Shown here: positions 27,403-35,845 of the stretch, in pieces
Layout: every line of letters begins with the position of its first letter
How positions within the stretch are numbered: the stretch's first letter is position 1
NCBI GenBank assembly: GCA_029267445.1
Contig: JAJUIU010000004.1
Location: 1-64,000, forward strand
Length of the DNA stretch: 64,000 nucleotides
Reading direction: 5' to 3'
Origin: Rhodospirillaceae bacterium
Lineage (GTDB): Bacteria; Pseudomonadota; Alphaproteobacteria; Azospirillales; Azospirillaceae
The notes under the pieces: model-generated
Seen by the model: the letters and a program-made list of their open reading frames with translations, nothing else
The model's database searches: none
Told to the model about the DNA's origin: nothing
Translations under genes and position numbers: made by a program

Positions 27403-28141
27403 TGGACTTCCCCTTGAAGCGCTTGTAGGCGACAGGAACCAGCGACAGCAGCGCCAGACCCAGGATCGGCAGCAGGATCTCCGGCTTGGTCACCAGCGAC
27501 AGATCGGGCGTGCCGCCCGCGTCGAACACGGCGCCGAGGCCATTCCCGACAGAGATGTAGACGAAGGTGCCGGGAATGATGCCGAGCACCGTGGCGAGCG
27601 CGTAGGTGGAGAGCGGCACGCCCAGGAACGCCGGCACGAGATTGACCAGCCAGAAGGGGAACAGCGGCACCAGCCGCAGGACCAGCAGATAGCTGAGCGC
27701 GTTCTCGCGGAACCCGGCCTCCAGCTTCTGCACGAAGGGGCCAGCCTTGGCCCGCAGCGCGTCGCCCAGGGCCGTGCGCGCCACCAGGAAGATGGCGATG
27801 GCGCCCAGCGTGGCGCCCAGGACCGTCAGCACCGTGCCCGCGACCAGCCCGAACAGGAAGCCGCCGGTCAGCGTCAGGATCAAGGCGCCCGGAACGGACA
27901 GCGCCACCGCCAGCGCATAGGCGGCGACATAGGCCAGGGCCGCCAGCGCGTAGTTGTCCGCCACGAAGGCCTGCAGGTGCTGCCGGTTCTCCGCCAGCGC
28001 CGAGAAGCTGAGGAAGCGGTCGAGGTCGAGCGCGAACACCGCCGCGATGCCGGCCGCGATGACCAGCAGGGGCAGGAAGCGGCGTAAGCCGGGGGCGGCC
28101 GGCGAAGGCATGGCGTCGGACGCCTCGTCGCGGCGGGACAT
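27395..28141 (-). CDS. TVP38/TMEM64 (DedA-like, VTT domain) membrane protein
   Basis: A VTT-domain inner-membrane protein of 248 residues from ATG 28141. A longer ATG start at 28210 adds 23 residues and MPSPAAPG (28111) is also possible. Hydrophobic helices are at about 20-40, 65-90, 95-120 and 150-230. The family's core motifs PGALILTLTGGFLFG and RLVPLFPFWLVN are both visible. Members of this superfamily are implicated in lipid scrambling or membrane homeostasis. It overlaps the disulfide oxidoreductase downstream, so the two are probably translated together. Confidence 0.83.
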   Translation of the reverse strand: MSRRDEASDAMPSPAAPGLRRFLPLLVIAAGIAAVFALDLDRFLSFSALAENRQHLQAFVADNYALAALAYVAAYALAVALSVPGALILTLTGGFLFGLVAGTVLTVLGATLGAIAIFLVARTALGDALRAKAGPFVQKLEAGFRENALSYLLVLRLVPLFPFWLVNLVPAFLGVPLSTYALATVLGIIPGTFVYISVGNGLGAVFDAGGTPDLSLVTKPEILLPILGLALLSLVPVAYKRFKGKSNG

Positions 28142-28268
28142 TGCGGACACTGGCGTTGCTCCGAGCTGGAATGAACGCCGCGGACAGTATACACATGTCC
28201 CGTTAACCACTATTCACCATGGCGTGAGCGGTCCGCGATGTCGTCGTGGCCGGGTCCGTCGGGCGCGG

Positions 28269-28297
28269 TTGACTTCGCGTCGACCCGCCACTATAAC
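28269..28297 (+). promoter_or_regulatory. Near-consensus sigma70 promoter for rpmH-rnpA
   Basis: TTGACT (28269-28274), an exact 17-base spacer, then TATAAC (28292-28297). The start of transcription would be near 28304, about 34 bases before the rpmH GTG at 28338. This is the best-looking promoter in the window and fits strong constitutive expression of a ribosomal-protein gene. Confidence 0.75.
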
Positions 28298-28337
28298 CCG
28301 CGCTTCGCTTTGACAGACCTATCCGGAGTACCTTCCC

Positions 28338-28472
28338 GTGAAGCGGACGTTCCAGCCCAGCAAGCTCGTGCGCAAGCGCCGCCATGGCTTCCGCACCCGC
28401 ATGGCGACCCCCGCCGGCCGCGCGATCCTGTCCCGCCGTCGCGCCCAGGGCCGCAAGCGCCTCTGCGCCTGA
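28338..28472 (+). CDS. rpmH: 50S ribosomal protein L34
   Basis: A 44-residue basic protein starting at GTG 28338, with GGAG (28324-28327) upstream. The sequence begins [19 protein letters not shown] and ends RKRLCA, with the family's invariant [11 protein letters not shown] core. L34 is the smallest large-subunit protein. It is followed after 10 bases by rnpA, the universal bacterial order. It lies downstream of the near-consensus promoter. dnaA and the origin are not next to it here, unlike in gammaproteobacteria. Confidence 0.97.
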   Translation: MKRTFQPSKLVRKRRHGFRTRMATPAGRAILSRRRAQGRKRLCA

Positions 28473-28482
28473 GGTTCAGGCG

Positions 28483-28863
28483 ATGGCGCCCCGGCCGCTC
28501 GGGCGGCTGACGCGTCGGCCCGAGTTCCTGGCCGTCGCCGGCGCCCGCCGCAAATGGGCGGCCCCTGGTCTGGTGATGCAGGCGCGGCCGCACGACGAAC
28601 GGTTCCACCCCCGCCCCGGCGAAGCACCGGTCCGGGTGGGCCTTACCGCAAGCAAGAAGGTTGGCGGCGCGGTTGAACGCAACCGCGCCCGTCGTCGTCT
28701 GCGCGCGGCGGCGGCCGAGGTTCTCGCGGCCAACGCGGCGCCCGGCCACGATTTCGTGCTGATCGCGCGGACGGACACCGTGCGCCGTCCCTTCGCCGAT
28801 CTCAAGGCGGACATGGCGCAGGCGCTGCGCAAGCTGAAGGCCTGGAAGGACGGCGCGCCGTGA
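28483..28863 (+). CDS. rnpA: Ribonuclease P protein component
   Basis: A 126-residue basic protein that assists the RNase P RNA in cutting tRNA 5' leaders. The conserved RNR motif is [13 protein letters not shown] at about 65-77. [15 protein letters not shown] is the typical preceding strand and turn. ATG 28483 directly follows rpmH; an earlier in-frame ATG at 28384 lies inside rpmH and is rejected. Its TGA overlaps the yidD GTG start. Confidence 0.96.
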   Translation: MAPRPLGRLTRRPEFLAVAGARRKWAAPGLVMQARPHDERFHPRPGEAPVRVGLTASKKVGGAVERNRARRRLRAAAAEVLAANAAPGHDFVLIARTDTVRRPFADLKADMAQALRKLKAWKDGAP

Positions 28864-29186
28864 CCGCCCCGAATCACGCCCCCGCCAACGCCGCCCTGCT
28901 CTGGCTGCTGCGCCTGCCGATCCACCTCTACCGGTGGGTCGTTTCGCCGCTGCTGGGGCCGCGCTGCCGCTTTCAACCTTCCTGTTCCGAATACGCGCTG
29001 GACGCCCTATCTATGCACGGGGCCGCGCGGGGGTCGTGGCTGACGCTGCGGCGGCTCGCGCGCTGTCACCCGTGGGGTGGCGAGGGGTGGGACCCGGTCC
29101 CGCCGCCCGCCCATCCGGGCGGCTGCGCGCACGGCCATCGCCACGATGGCCATCCCCACAACCACGCCGGCTGCCGGAGTTCCTAG
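28860..29186 (+). CDS. yidD: Membrane protein insertion efficiency factor YidD, His-rich tail
   Basis: YidD is a small membrane-associated protein that helps YidC-dependent insertion. The core is present: [31 protein letters not shown], split by an initial helix, and [14 protein letters not shown]. The GTG start overlaps the rnpA stop (GTGA). At 108 residues it is longer than the usual 70-85. The extra 25 residues after DPVP contain about seven histidines and two cysteines ([15 protein letters not shown]), suggesting metal binding. Confidence 0.93.
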   Translation: MTAPNHAPANAALLWLLRLPIHLYRWVVSPLLGPRCRFQPSCSEYALDALSMHGAARGSWLTLRRLARCHPWGGEGWDPVPPPAHPGGCAHGHRHDGHPHNHAGCRSS

Positions 29187-29274
29187 TCCACACCGGCAAT
29201 CGCATGAACTGACCGCCTGCGGCGCCCCGGCCGCGGGCGGTCGTCCTGAGCAGGGTCGCCCGACGGATCGAAAC

Positions 29275-31017
29275 ATGACGGACCAGAAGAACCTCATCCT
29301 GGCGATCGTGATCTCCGTCGCGATCCTGTTCGGCTTCCACTTCTTCTACGAGCTGCCGCGCCAGCGGGCGATCCAGGAGGATCTGGAGCGTCAGCGCGCC
29401 CTGCAGGCGGAGACGATCCAGGCGTCGGAGTCGGCCCCCGCCGTGGGCGCCGACCTGCCGACCGCGACCACCCTGCCCGCCCCCGTCGCGCCGACGCAGG
29501 CGGAGGCGGTCTCCACCGGCGAGCGGATCAAGATCGACACGCCGCGCCTGCACGGCACCGTGAACCTGCGCGGTGGCCGCATCGACGATCTGACGCTCGC
29601 CGACTACAAGGTGACGCAGGACGACGACAGCCCAGAGGTGGTGCTGCTGTCGCCTAGCGCCACGGCGCGGCCCTACTTCGCGGAGTTCGGCTGGATTCCG
29701 GCCGGGGACACCCCGGCGTCGGCCCTGCCCGGCCCATCAACCGACTGGACCGCGACCGGCGGAGCGCTGACCCCCGACAGTCCCGTCACCCTGACCTGGG
29801 ACAACGGCCAGGGCCTCGTCTTCGAGCGGGTCGTCTCGGTCGACCGCGACTATATGTTCACGGTCACCCAGCGCGTGCGGAACACCACCGACCGGGCGGT
29901 CTCGCTGGCCCCCTACGGCCGGGTGCAGCGCGTCGGCACGCCCACCCTCAGCGGGTTCTTCATCCTGCACGAGGGGCCCATCGGCGTTCTGGACGGCGTG
30001 CTGCGGGAGTACGAGTACGAGGAGCTGCGCGACGAGGGCCAGCCCTTCACCGAAGCCACCACCGGCGGCTGGATCGGCTTCACCGACAAATACTGGCTGG
30101 TCAGCCTGATCCCCGACCCGGCCGCGCCGGTCGATGTGCGCCTGTTCCATCAGGCGCAGGCGGGGCTGGACGCCTACCAGATCGACTACCGGTCGCAGGT
30201 CCAGACCGTGCAGCCCGGCGGCAGCTACGAGACCACGCACCGCCTGTTCGCCGGCGCCAAGCAGGTCAGCATCCTGGACGCCTATGAGAACGACCTCGGC
30301 GTCACCCGCTTCTCCTACGCGGTCGACTGGGGCTGGTTCTACTTCCTGACCAAGCCGTTCTTCTACGGGCTGGATTTCCTGGGCCGCCTGTTCGGGAACT
30401 TCGGCATCGGCATCCTGGTGTTCACCGTCTTCCTGCGGCTCGTCTTCTTCCCGCTGGCCAACAAGCAGTACGAGTCCATGGCCAAGATGAAGAAGCTCCA
30501 GCCCAAGATGGAGGAGCTGAAGAAGCGCTACGGCGACGACCGCCAGCGCTTCTCCGAGGGGATGATGCTCCTGTACAAGCAGGAGAAGGTGAACCCGCTG
30601 TCGGGCTGCCTGCCGATCCTGCTGCAGATCCCGGTGTTCTTCGCCCTCTACAAGGTGCTGTTCGTCACCATCGAGATGCGGCACGCGCCGTTCTTCGGCT
30701 GGATCCAGGACCTGTCGGCCCCCGATCCGACCAGCCTGTTCAACCTGTTCGGGCTGATCCCGTGGGACCCGCCGACGATCCTGATGATCGGCGTCTGGCC
30801 GCTGCTCATGGGCTTCACCATGTGGCTGCAGATGAAGCTGAACCCGGCCCAGCCGGACCCGATCCAGCAGAAGATCTTCATGATCCTGCCGTTCGTGTTC
30901 ACCTTCATGATGGCCTCGTTCCCGGCGGGCCTCGTCATCTACTGGACCTGGTCGAACATCCTGTCGATCCTGCAGCAGTGGGTGATCATGCGCCGCATGG
31001 GCGTGAAGATCACCTGA
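29275..31017 (+). CDS. yidC: Membrane protein insertase YidC
   Basis: A 580-residue Gram-negative-type insertase. N-terminal helix 1 (about 8-24) is followed by the large periplasmic beta-sandwich domain (about 80-340). The conserved five-helix 60KD_IMP core then begins at WGWFYFLTKPFFYGLDF. The cytoplasmic hairpin KMKKLQPKMEELKKRYGDD and the conserved Arg of LRLVFFPLANKQY are present. The protein ends with the short basic tail RRMGVKIT. It inserts respiratory and small membrane proteins, alone or with Sec. Start ATG 29275 gives the standard MTDQKNLILAI. Confidence 0.97.
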   Translation: MTDQKNLILAIVISVAILFGFHFFYELPRQRAIQEDLERQRALQAETIQASESAPAVGADLPTATTLPAPVAPTQAEAVSTGERIKIDTPRLHGTVNLRGGRIDDLTLADYKVTQDDDSPEVVLLSPSATARPYFAEFGWIPAGDTPASALPGPSTDWTATGGALTPDSPVTLTWDNGQGLVFERVVSVDRDYMFTVTQRVRNTTDRAVSLAPYGRVQRVGTPTLSGFFILHEGPIGVLDGVLREYEYEELRDEGQPFTEATTGGWIGFTDKYWLVSLIPDPAAPVDVRLFHQAQAGLDAYQIDYRSQVQTVQPGGSYETTHRLFAGAKQVSILDAYENDLGVTRFSYAVDWGWFYFLTKPFFYGLDFLGRLFGNFGIGILVFTVFLRLVFFPLANKQYESMAKMKKLQPKMEELKKRYGDDRQRFSEGMMLLYKQEKVNPLSGCLPILLQIPVFFALYKVLFVTIEMRHAPFFGWIQDLSAPDPTSLFNLFGLIPWDPPTILMIGVWPLLMGFTMWLQMKLNPAQPDPIQQKIFMILPFVFTFMMASFPAGLVIYWTWSNILSILQQWVIMRRMGVKIT

Positions 31018-31023
31018 CCGGCC

Positions 31024-31467
31024 ATGACGGGCGTCGACCTCCGCGCGGCCACGCTGGCGGACGCCGACGCCTGGGTGGCCCTGCGCACCGCCCTCTGGCC
31101 GGACCTGCCGGCCGAGGAGGCGCGGACGGAGATCGCGTCCATGGCGGAGGACCCGGCCCTGGGCACCTTCATCGCCTGGGAGGGTGGGCGCGCCGTCGGG
31201 CTGGTGGAGGCGTCGCTCAGGGCCTATGCGGACGGGTGCGGCCCCGGCCCCGTCGGCTATGTCGAGGGCTGGTACGTGGTGCCGGACCGCCGACGTTCCG
31301 GCATCGGCCGGGCGCTCGTCGCGGCGGCGGAGGATTGGGCGCGGTCCAAGGGCTGCCGGGAGATGGCGTCCGACGCGCTGGTGGAGAACGCGGTCAGCCA
31401 CGCCGCCCACGGGCGGTTGGGCTATGCGGAGGTGGAGCGGGTCGTCCTCTACCGCAAGGATCTGTGA
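31024..31467 (+). CDS. GNAT acetyltransferase resembling aminoglycoside 6'-N-acetyltransferases
   Basis: A 147-residue GNAT enzyme. Acetyl-CoA binding is shown by VVPDRRRSGIGRALV (the R-x-x-G-x-G/A pattern) at about 86-100. The N-terminal W-x-x-L-R-x-x-L-W-P and the C-terminal GCREMASD...N...SHAAHGRLGY...ERVVLYRKDL follow the chromosomal AAC(6')-I group closely. It sits 6 bases after yidC and 14 bases before engB, inside a housekeeping operon, so it is co-expressed with them. Whether it acetylates aminoglycosides or a native substrate is not known. Confidence 0.82.
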   Translation: MTGVDLRAATLADADAWVALRTALWPDLPAEEARTEIASMAEDPALGTFIAWEGGRAVGLVEASLRAYADGCGPGPVGYVEGWYVVPDRRRSGIGRALVAAAEDWARSKGCREMASDALVENAVSHAAHGRLGYAEVERVVLYRKDL

Positions 31468-31481
31468 AGGGGGCAGCGCCC

Positions 31482-32150
31482 ATGAAGCACATCGCGATCA
31501 CGCCCTCCCTGATGGGCGACCTGTCCACGGCGGAGATCGAGGCCGGGCGCCTGCTGTTCGCGAAGGAGTGCGACTTCTTCTGGGGGGCGGAGGCGGCGAC
31601 CGCGCTGCCGGAGGCCGATCTGCCGGAGATCTGCTTCGCCGGACGCTCCAACGTCGGCAAATCGTCCCTGGTCAACGCGCTGACCGGACGCACCACGCTG
31701 GCCCGCACCAGCCAGACGCCCGGCCGCACCCAGCAGCTCAATTTCTTCAACCTCGCCGGCCGTCTGGTGCTGGTGGACATGCCGGGCTACGGCTACGCCA
31801 AGGTCAGCAAGGAACGATCGGCCGCCTGGACGGACTTCATCCGCCATTATCTGAAGGGCCGCGTGCCGCTGAAGCGGGCGCTGGTCCTGGTCGACGCCCG
31901 GCACGGGTTGAAGGAGAGCGACCTGGACATGATGAAGATGATGGACCAGGCGGCCGTGGCCTATCAGATCGTGCTGACCAAGGCCGACAAGCTGACGGAC
32001 AAGGCGCTCGAGCACACCCGGCGCGACGTGGCGTCCAAGCTGACCAAGCACGGGGCCGCGCATCCGGAGGTTATGGCCACCAGCTCCGAATCCGGCCTCG
32101 GCATCCCGGAGCTGCGCGCCACCCTCACCCGCCTCGCCCTGCCGGCCTGA
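31482..32150 (+). CDS. engB: Ribosome-biogenesis GTPase EngB/YsxC
   Basis: A 222-residue GTPase needed for large-subunit assembly. G1 is GRSNVGKSS, G2 the TSQTPGRTQ switch, G3 DMPGYGYAKV, G4 TKADKL and G5 SSESGLG, all in order. Start ATG 31482 was chosen over longer frames overlapping the GNAT gene. It ends the rpmH-rnpA-yidD-yidC-GNAT-engB transcription unit, which converges on the DUF547 gene with six bases between stops. Confidence 0.95.
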   Translation: MKHIAITPSLMGDLSTAEIEAGRLLFAKECDFFWGAEAATALPEADLPEICFAGRSNVGKSSLVNALTGRTTLARTSQTPGRTQQLNFFNLAGRLVLVDMPGYGYAKVSKERSAAWTDFIRHYLKGRVPLKRALVLVDARHGLKESDLDMMKMMDQAAVAYQIVLTKADKLTDKALEHTRRDVASKLTKHGAAHPEVMATSSESGLGIPELRATLTRLALPA

Positions 32151-32156
32151 CGCCGG

Positions 32157-32996
32157 TCAGCCCGGCACGTCGTTCAGCGACCAGTCGTAGACCGTGTCGG
32201 CGATGCGGGTGGCGCTGGCCAAGCCGGCCGCCAGCGGCGGGGCGGCATACCGGCGCAAATGCGCGATGACGCCAGCATCGGTGTCGCCGAAGTCGACCTT
32301 GAACCAATCGTAGATCTTGGACACGGTCAGGCGCCCGTCGGCGAGACTGGTGCCGCGCGGATGGTTCACGTAATCGCGCGCCCCCTGCTCCATCAGCCGA
32401 TCGGCGTTGGCGGCCGTGAAGGCCACGGTCCGCAGGTTCGGGCAGCCGATCGAGGCGCAGTTGACGGCATAGTGGATGCGCGGATCGCGCCAGATCGGGC
32501 GCAGGATCCGGTGCTCCATGTCATCCAGGGACACCGGCTCCCCTTCCACCGTCACCAGCTTCTTCCCCCAGGGGCCGTCGGCGAACAGGCCGGGGGAGAT
32601 GTCGATGTCGCGGATGGAGGCGACGGGATGGTGGTCCAGCACCACCTTGACCGTCAGGGCGTTGTAGAAGTTGACCCAGTAAGCGAACTGCTCCGCCCTG
32701 TTCAGCCGTGACGGGGGTGTCGCGGCCAGCGCGTCCAGATACGCGGCGAGGGCCTGCCGGTCTGCGGCGGGAACAGCCCCGTAGGCGATAGGGTTGACCC
32801 CACCCGGCTCCACCCGCAGATGGCCGGCGAGGAACCGGTCCCACGCGCCGTGGTCCACCGTGGCGGTGGAGGCGGCGTCATGCCGTGTCCAGCGCTCCCA
32901 CAGGTCGGGCCTCGGGGCAGCTGCGGCCGGTCGCGGCGAAGCTGCGGCCAGGAGGCCGGTGCCTGCCAGGGCCAGGACGGTACGGCGGCGCATCAT
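32157..32996 (-). CDS. Exported DUF547-domain protein
   Basis: A 279-residue protein whose start MMRRRTVLALAGTGLLAAA looks like a Tat-type or Sec signal peptide ending AAAAP near residue 27. The DUF547 domain covers about 75-230, with FAYWVNFYNALTVK, the HYAVNCASIGCPNL segment holding two cysteines, and a late SKIYDWFKVDF. DUF547 folds resemble transglutaminase-like or glutaredoxin-neighbour hydrolases, but the activity is unproven. The ATG overlaps the stop of the upstream DUF3047 gene (ATGA), so the two are translationally coupled. GGGAG lies seven bases before the start. Confidence 0.82.
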   Translation of the reverse strand: MMRRRTVLALAGTGLLAAASPRPAAAAPRPDLWERWTRHDAASTATVDHGAWDRFLAGHLRVEPGGVNPIAYGAVPAADRQALAAYLDALAATPPSRLNRAEQFAYWVNFYNALTVKVVLDHHPVASIRDIDISPGLFADGPWGKKLVTVEGEPVSLDDMEHRILRPIWRDPRIHYAVNCASIGCPNLRTVAFTAANADRLMEQGARDYVNHPRGTSLADGRLTVSKIYDWFKVDFGDTDAGVIAHLRRYAAPPLAAGLASATRIADTVYDWSLNDVPG

Positions 32997-33721
32997 GGAC
33001 AGTCTCCCTGCGGGTCGGGGGTGACGAAGGCGGGTATGGTGAAGACGGTCTCCCCGCGCCCGCCTCGGTCGTCGGTGTCGGCGGACAGCGCGATCCAGTT
33101 CGGCACAGTGGGATCGCGGCCGAAGGCGGCGCGGTAGTCGGCGGCGGGGTCGACGCACTCGGAGAGCCAGACGCCTGTCGGCGCCTCCGGCCCGCGCAGG
33201 ATGACCAGCGCCCCGTCCTCGCGCATGAAGGGGCTGGGAAAGCGGGTCCCCGGCGGCTCGGTCCCGCCCCAGACATAGGTGATGACCCGTCCGGAAAAGG
33301 CGTCGCCAGCGGCCGCCGCGCGTAGACTGTCGCCGATGCGGCCGAACAGGCCCCGCTCGCCCTCGGCACGAGGAAAGAAGACGTGCACCGCCGCCGGCCG
33401 GTCGTCCTCGCCTTTGGCCCGCAAGTCCGTCGCCGGGGTCGCCGCGTCCACCCGCCAGCGCCAGGACAGGTGGCGGCCGGGTGCCGCCTCCACCGGCCGG
33501 GCGAGGAAGCCGACCGCCCCCTCCGCCACCACGCGGACGGTCCCGTCCTCCAGCAGGCTGAACCGGGCCGGCGGCGCGTCGCCGGTGCGCAGCAGGCGCC
33601 AGCCCTCCGCCGCCAGGGCGGCCGGTGCCGTCCCCTCCTCCATGGCGGCGGCGGGGCTGGCCGGGACGAGGGCACACGCGACGGCGGCGGCGAGCAGGTG
33701 TCTGACCATGCGAGGCAACAT
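32993..33721 (-). CDS. Exported DUF3047-domain protein
   Basis: A 242-residue protein beginning MLPRMVRHLLAAAVACALV, a signal peptide with a likely cut after SPAAA. MVRHLL (33709) is an alternative start. DUF3047 proteins are periplasmic beta-sandwiches; conserved features here are LSWRWRVD, VHVFFPR, YVWGGTEPPGT and the C-terminal WIALSADTDDRGG. The function of the family is unknown. It is the first gene of a two-gene unit with the DUF547 protein, overlapping it by four bases. Confidence 0.82.
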   Translation of the reverse strand: MLPRMVRHLLAAAVACALVPASPAAAMEEGTAPAALAAEGWRLLRTGDAPPARFSLLEDGTVRVVAEGAVGFLARPVEAAPGRHLSWRWRVDAATPATDLRAKGEDDRPAAVHVFFPRAEGERGLFGRIGDSLRAAAAGDAFSGRVITYVWGGTEPPGTRFPSPFMREDGALVILRGPEAPTGVWLSECVDPAADYRAAFGRDPTVPNWIALSADTDDRGGRGETVFTIPAFVTPDPQGDCP

Positions 33722-33789
33722 GGCCCGCCTCACGGCCCGCCGCCAGTCAAGGCCGGTCACGCCTGCGTGAGGCCGCCGGGGTGACGCGG

Positions 33790-35706
33790 TCAAAGCCCGA
33801 GGGCGAGCCCATGGGTCAGCGCGAACAGCGCGGTCAGCCCCGACAGGACCAGGGACAGGCCCAGCCAGGATTTCCCCCACGCCCCCTGCGGTGCCGTCTC
33901 CGGCCGCCCCACCCAGCGGAACAGCGCCAGCAGGACCAGGGGCGGAATGACCCAGGGCAGGACCATGACGGGCTCGACCCAGCGGGCGAATCCGAAGGCG
34001 GACAGCAGGGGGTTCTCGCGGAACAGCTGGGCCATGGCGAAGAAGCTGCCGCACACGAAGATGCCGGACAGGAACAGTGCGAGCGCCCCCTGTCCCACGG
34101 TCGAAACGAACATCGCCCCGGGAGCCCGCAGCAGGCGTATCGACAGCCAGACCGATACCGGGAACAGCGCCAGCCCGGTCATCGCGCCAACGGCCAGGGC
34201 GGGCCACCCGAGGGGCCCGAGGGTCAACGCCGTAAGGCCCGGCCGCACCGCGATGTCCGGCGTCAGGAACGCCGTCGGGCCGACGGCGCCGCAACTCGGT
34301 TCCCGCACGGCCTTGCCCGGGTCGACGAGGAAGGACGCGGCGGCCCCTGCGGCACAGTCGTCGGTGACGGCCGGGCCGTGGCTCTGGCGCGGGACGATCA
34401 GGACCCGCGCATCGGCCAGCCGCGCCGCCAGCATGTGGGCATAGGCGGGCGGTGTGACCGGATCGTCAGCACCCTGGATGATCAGGGTCGGCACCCTGGA
34501 CCCGTCCGGGACCGGCAGCTCCACCCGGGCCGGCCAAGCGTCGCAGGTGCGCAGGAAGGCGTCGCCGGACAGGTGCGGGGCCCAGCGTGGGGCGGCGGCC
34601 ACCACCTCGGCCAGCCGGGCCCCGTCCGCCGCCGCGTCGACCACGCCGCAGCTCACGGCGAAGAAGGCGCCCATGGCGACCCCGTCCGCAAGTCCGAGCG
34701 CGCGGGTCAGCGTTTCCAGGGGCTCCGCCCCACGATCCGCCAGCTTGTTCAGGATGAAGGGCGCGATGGGGCGGGTGTCCGGCGCGTACAGCAGCAGGAA
34801 GATGGCCGACAGCGCGTCCTTTCCGTCGAACCGCTTCCGCTTGCCCGGCTGCGAGGCCGTCAGCGCGTCCAGCGCGTCCAGGAACCGCCGCTCCAGGTCC
34901 GGATAGGCGGCGGCGCAGGCGGCGTCCGCCGCGCAGTCGCGCAGGACCCCTTCAAGGAAGCTGACGACCTGGGCCTCGCCATCGAGCAGGGGGAGGGAAA
35001 CCGGCAGCGCGCTGTCCAGCACGACGCCGGACAGCGTCTCCGGCCGGGTCGCCATCAGGACCTGCGCGATCACGGTGCCGTACGAGTTGGCGAACAGGTG
35101 GACCCGCTCGTACCCCAGGGCGCGGCGCAGATCGTCCACGTCCGCCGCGATGGCGAGCGGGGTGTAGCCCGCCGGGTCGCCGCCCGCCGCCCGCAGGTCC
35201 CGCGCGCAGGCGGCCAGCAGACCCGGCGCGTCGGGGATCGCGACGCTGTCCGGGATGTCCGCGCAGACCGCCGGGCGGGAGAGGCCAGCGCCGCGCTGAT
35301 CCAGCAGGATCATGTCATGGTCGGCCGTCAGGGGGCTTTCCAGCCAGTGGTCGGTCCACCCGATCGAATCGCCGCCGGGCCCGCCATGCAGGTCGATGAT
35401 CGGCGGATAGCCCCAGGATTCGCGCGCCCGTATGCGCACCACCGCCAGCTCCAGCATGCGCGTGGGGCGCCCGTCGCGCAGTTCGGGGACATGCAGCACG
35501 CCGCATTCCATGCGGTCGCGGCTTTGTCTGCCGGTGGGCAGTCCGGGCCAGCAGTCGGACTTGGCCTGATAACGGGCCTGGGGCACGCCTGCGGCTTGGG
35601 ATGTGCCTGCGATGGGCGGCATATCTGCCGCGTCCGCGCCCTTGGCGGCCAGGGAGAAGACTCCCAGGAAAATGAGGGCCGCCAGGATGGCCCGCGAAAT
35701 CCTCAA
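33790..35706 (-). CDS. Exported alpha/beta hydrolase with C-terminal four-helix membrane domain
   Basis: A proline-iminopeptidase/TAP-like alpha/beta hydrolase of 638 residues from TTG 35706, which has GGAGG nine bases upstream. That start gives a textbook signal peptide (MRISRAILAALIFLGVF, cut after ADA). An ATG at 35766 is the longer alternative. The oxyanion motif HGGPGG is at 107-112. The nucleophile elbow is ANSYG, with Ser208 where GGSYG is usual. Acid and base are in GADDPVTP and RQSHGP. Residues about 500-638 add four hydrophobic helices, anchoring the enzyme at the membrane with its catalytic part outside the cytoplasm. Substrate unknown; a peptidase is likely. Confidence 0.8.
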   Translation of the reverse strand: MRISRAILAALIFLGVFSLAAKGADAADMPPIAGTSQAAGVPQARYQAKSDCWPGLPTGRQSRDRMECGVLHVPELRDGRPTRMLELAVVRIRARESWGYPPIIDLHGGPGGDSIGWTDHWLESPLTADHDMILLDQRGAGLSRPAVCADIPDSVAIPDAPGLLAACARDLRAAGGDPAGYTPLAIAADVDDLRRALGYERVHLFANSYGTVIAQVLMATRPETLSGVVLDSALPVSLPLLDGEAQVVSFLEGVLRDCAADAACAAAYPDLERRFLDALDALTASQPGKRKRFDGKDALSAIFLLLYAPDTRPIAPFILNKLADRGAEPLETLTRALGLADGVAMGAFFAVSCGVVDAAADGARLAEVVAAAPRWAPHLSGDAFLRTCDAWPARVELPVPDGSRVPTLIIQGADDPVTPPAYAHMLAARLADARVLIVPRQSHGPAVTDDCAAGAAASFLVDPGKAVREPSCGAVGPTAFLTPDIAVRPGLTALTLGPLGWPALAVGAMTGLALFPVSVWLSIRLLRAPGAMFVSTVGQGALALFLSGIFVCGSFFAMAQLFRENPLLSAFGFARWVEPVMVLPWVIPPLVLLALFRWVGRPETAPQGAWGKSWLGLSLVLSGLTALFALTHGLALGL

Positions 35707-35804
35707 CCGTTCCGCCCTCCACGCAACCGTGGAAGGAATTACTCCGAAAGTTGGCGCCTTGTTCAAGTGTTTTGCGGCACCTTCGGGTCGGATGCTTCCA
35801 AACG

Positions 35805-35839
35805 CCTTCGCCCCGACCGGCGGGCCGGCGGGACGAAGG
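35805..35839 (-). terminator. Hairpin downstream of the 47-residue membrane peptide gene
   Basis: CCTTCG (35805-35810) and CGAAGG (35834-35839) pair around a GC-rich inner stem. On the leftward transcript the hairpin is followed by CGTTTGG, a weak T tract. It could end the small peptide's message before the hydrolase gene. GGGTCGGAT occurs as a direct repeat on either side. Confidence 0.35.
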
Positions 35840-35845
35840 GTCGGA

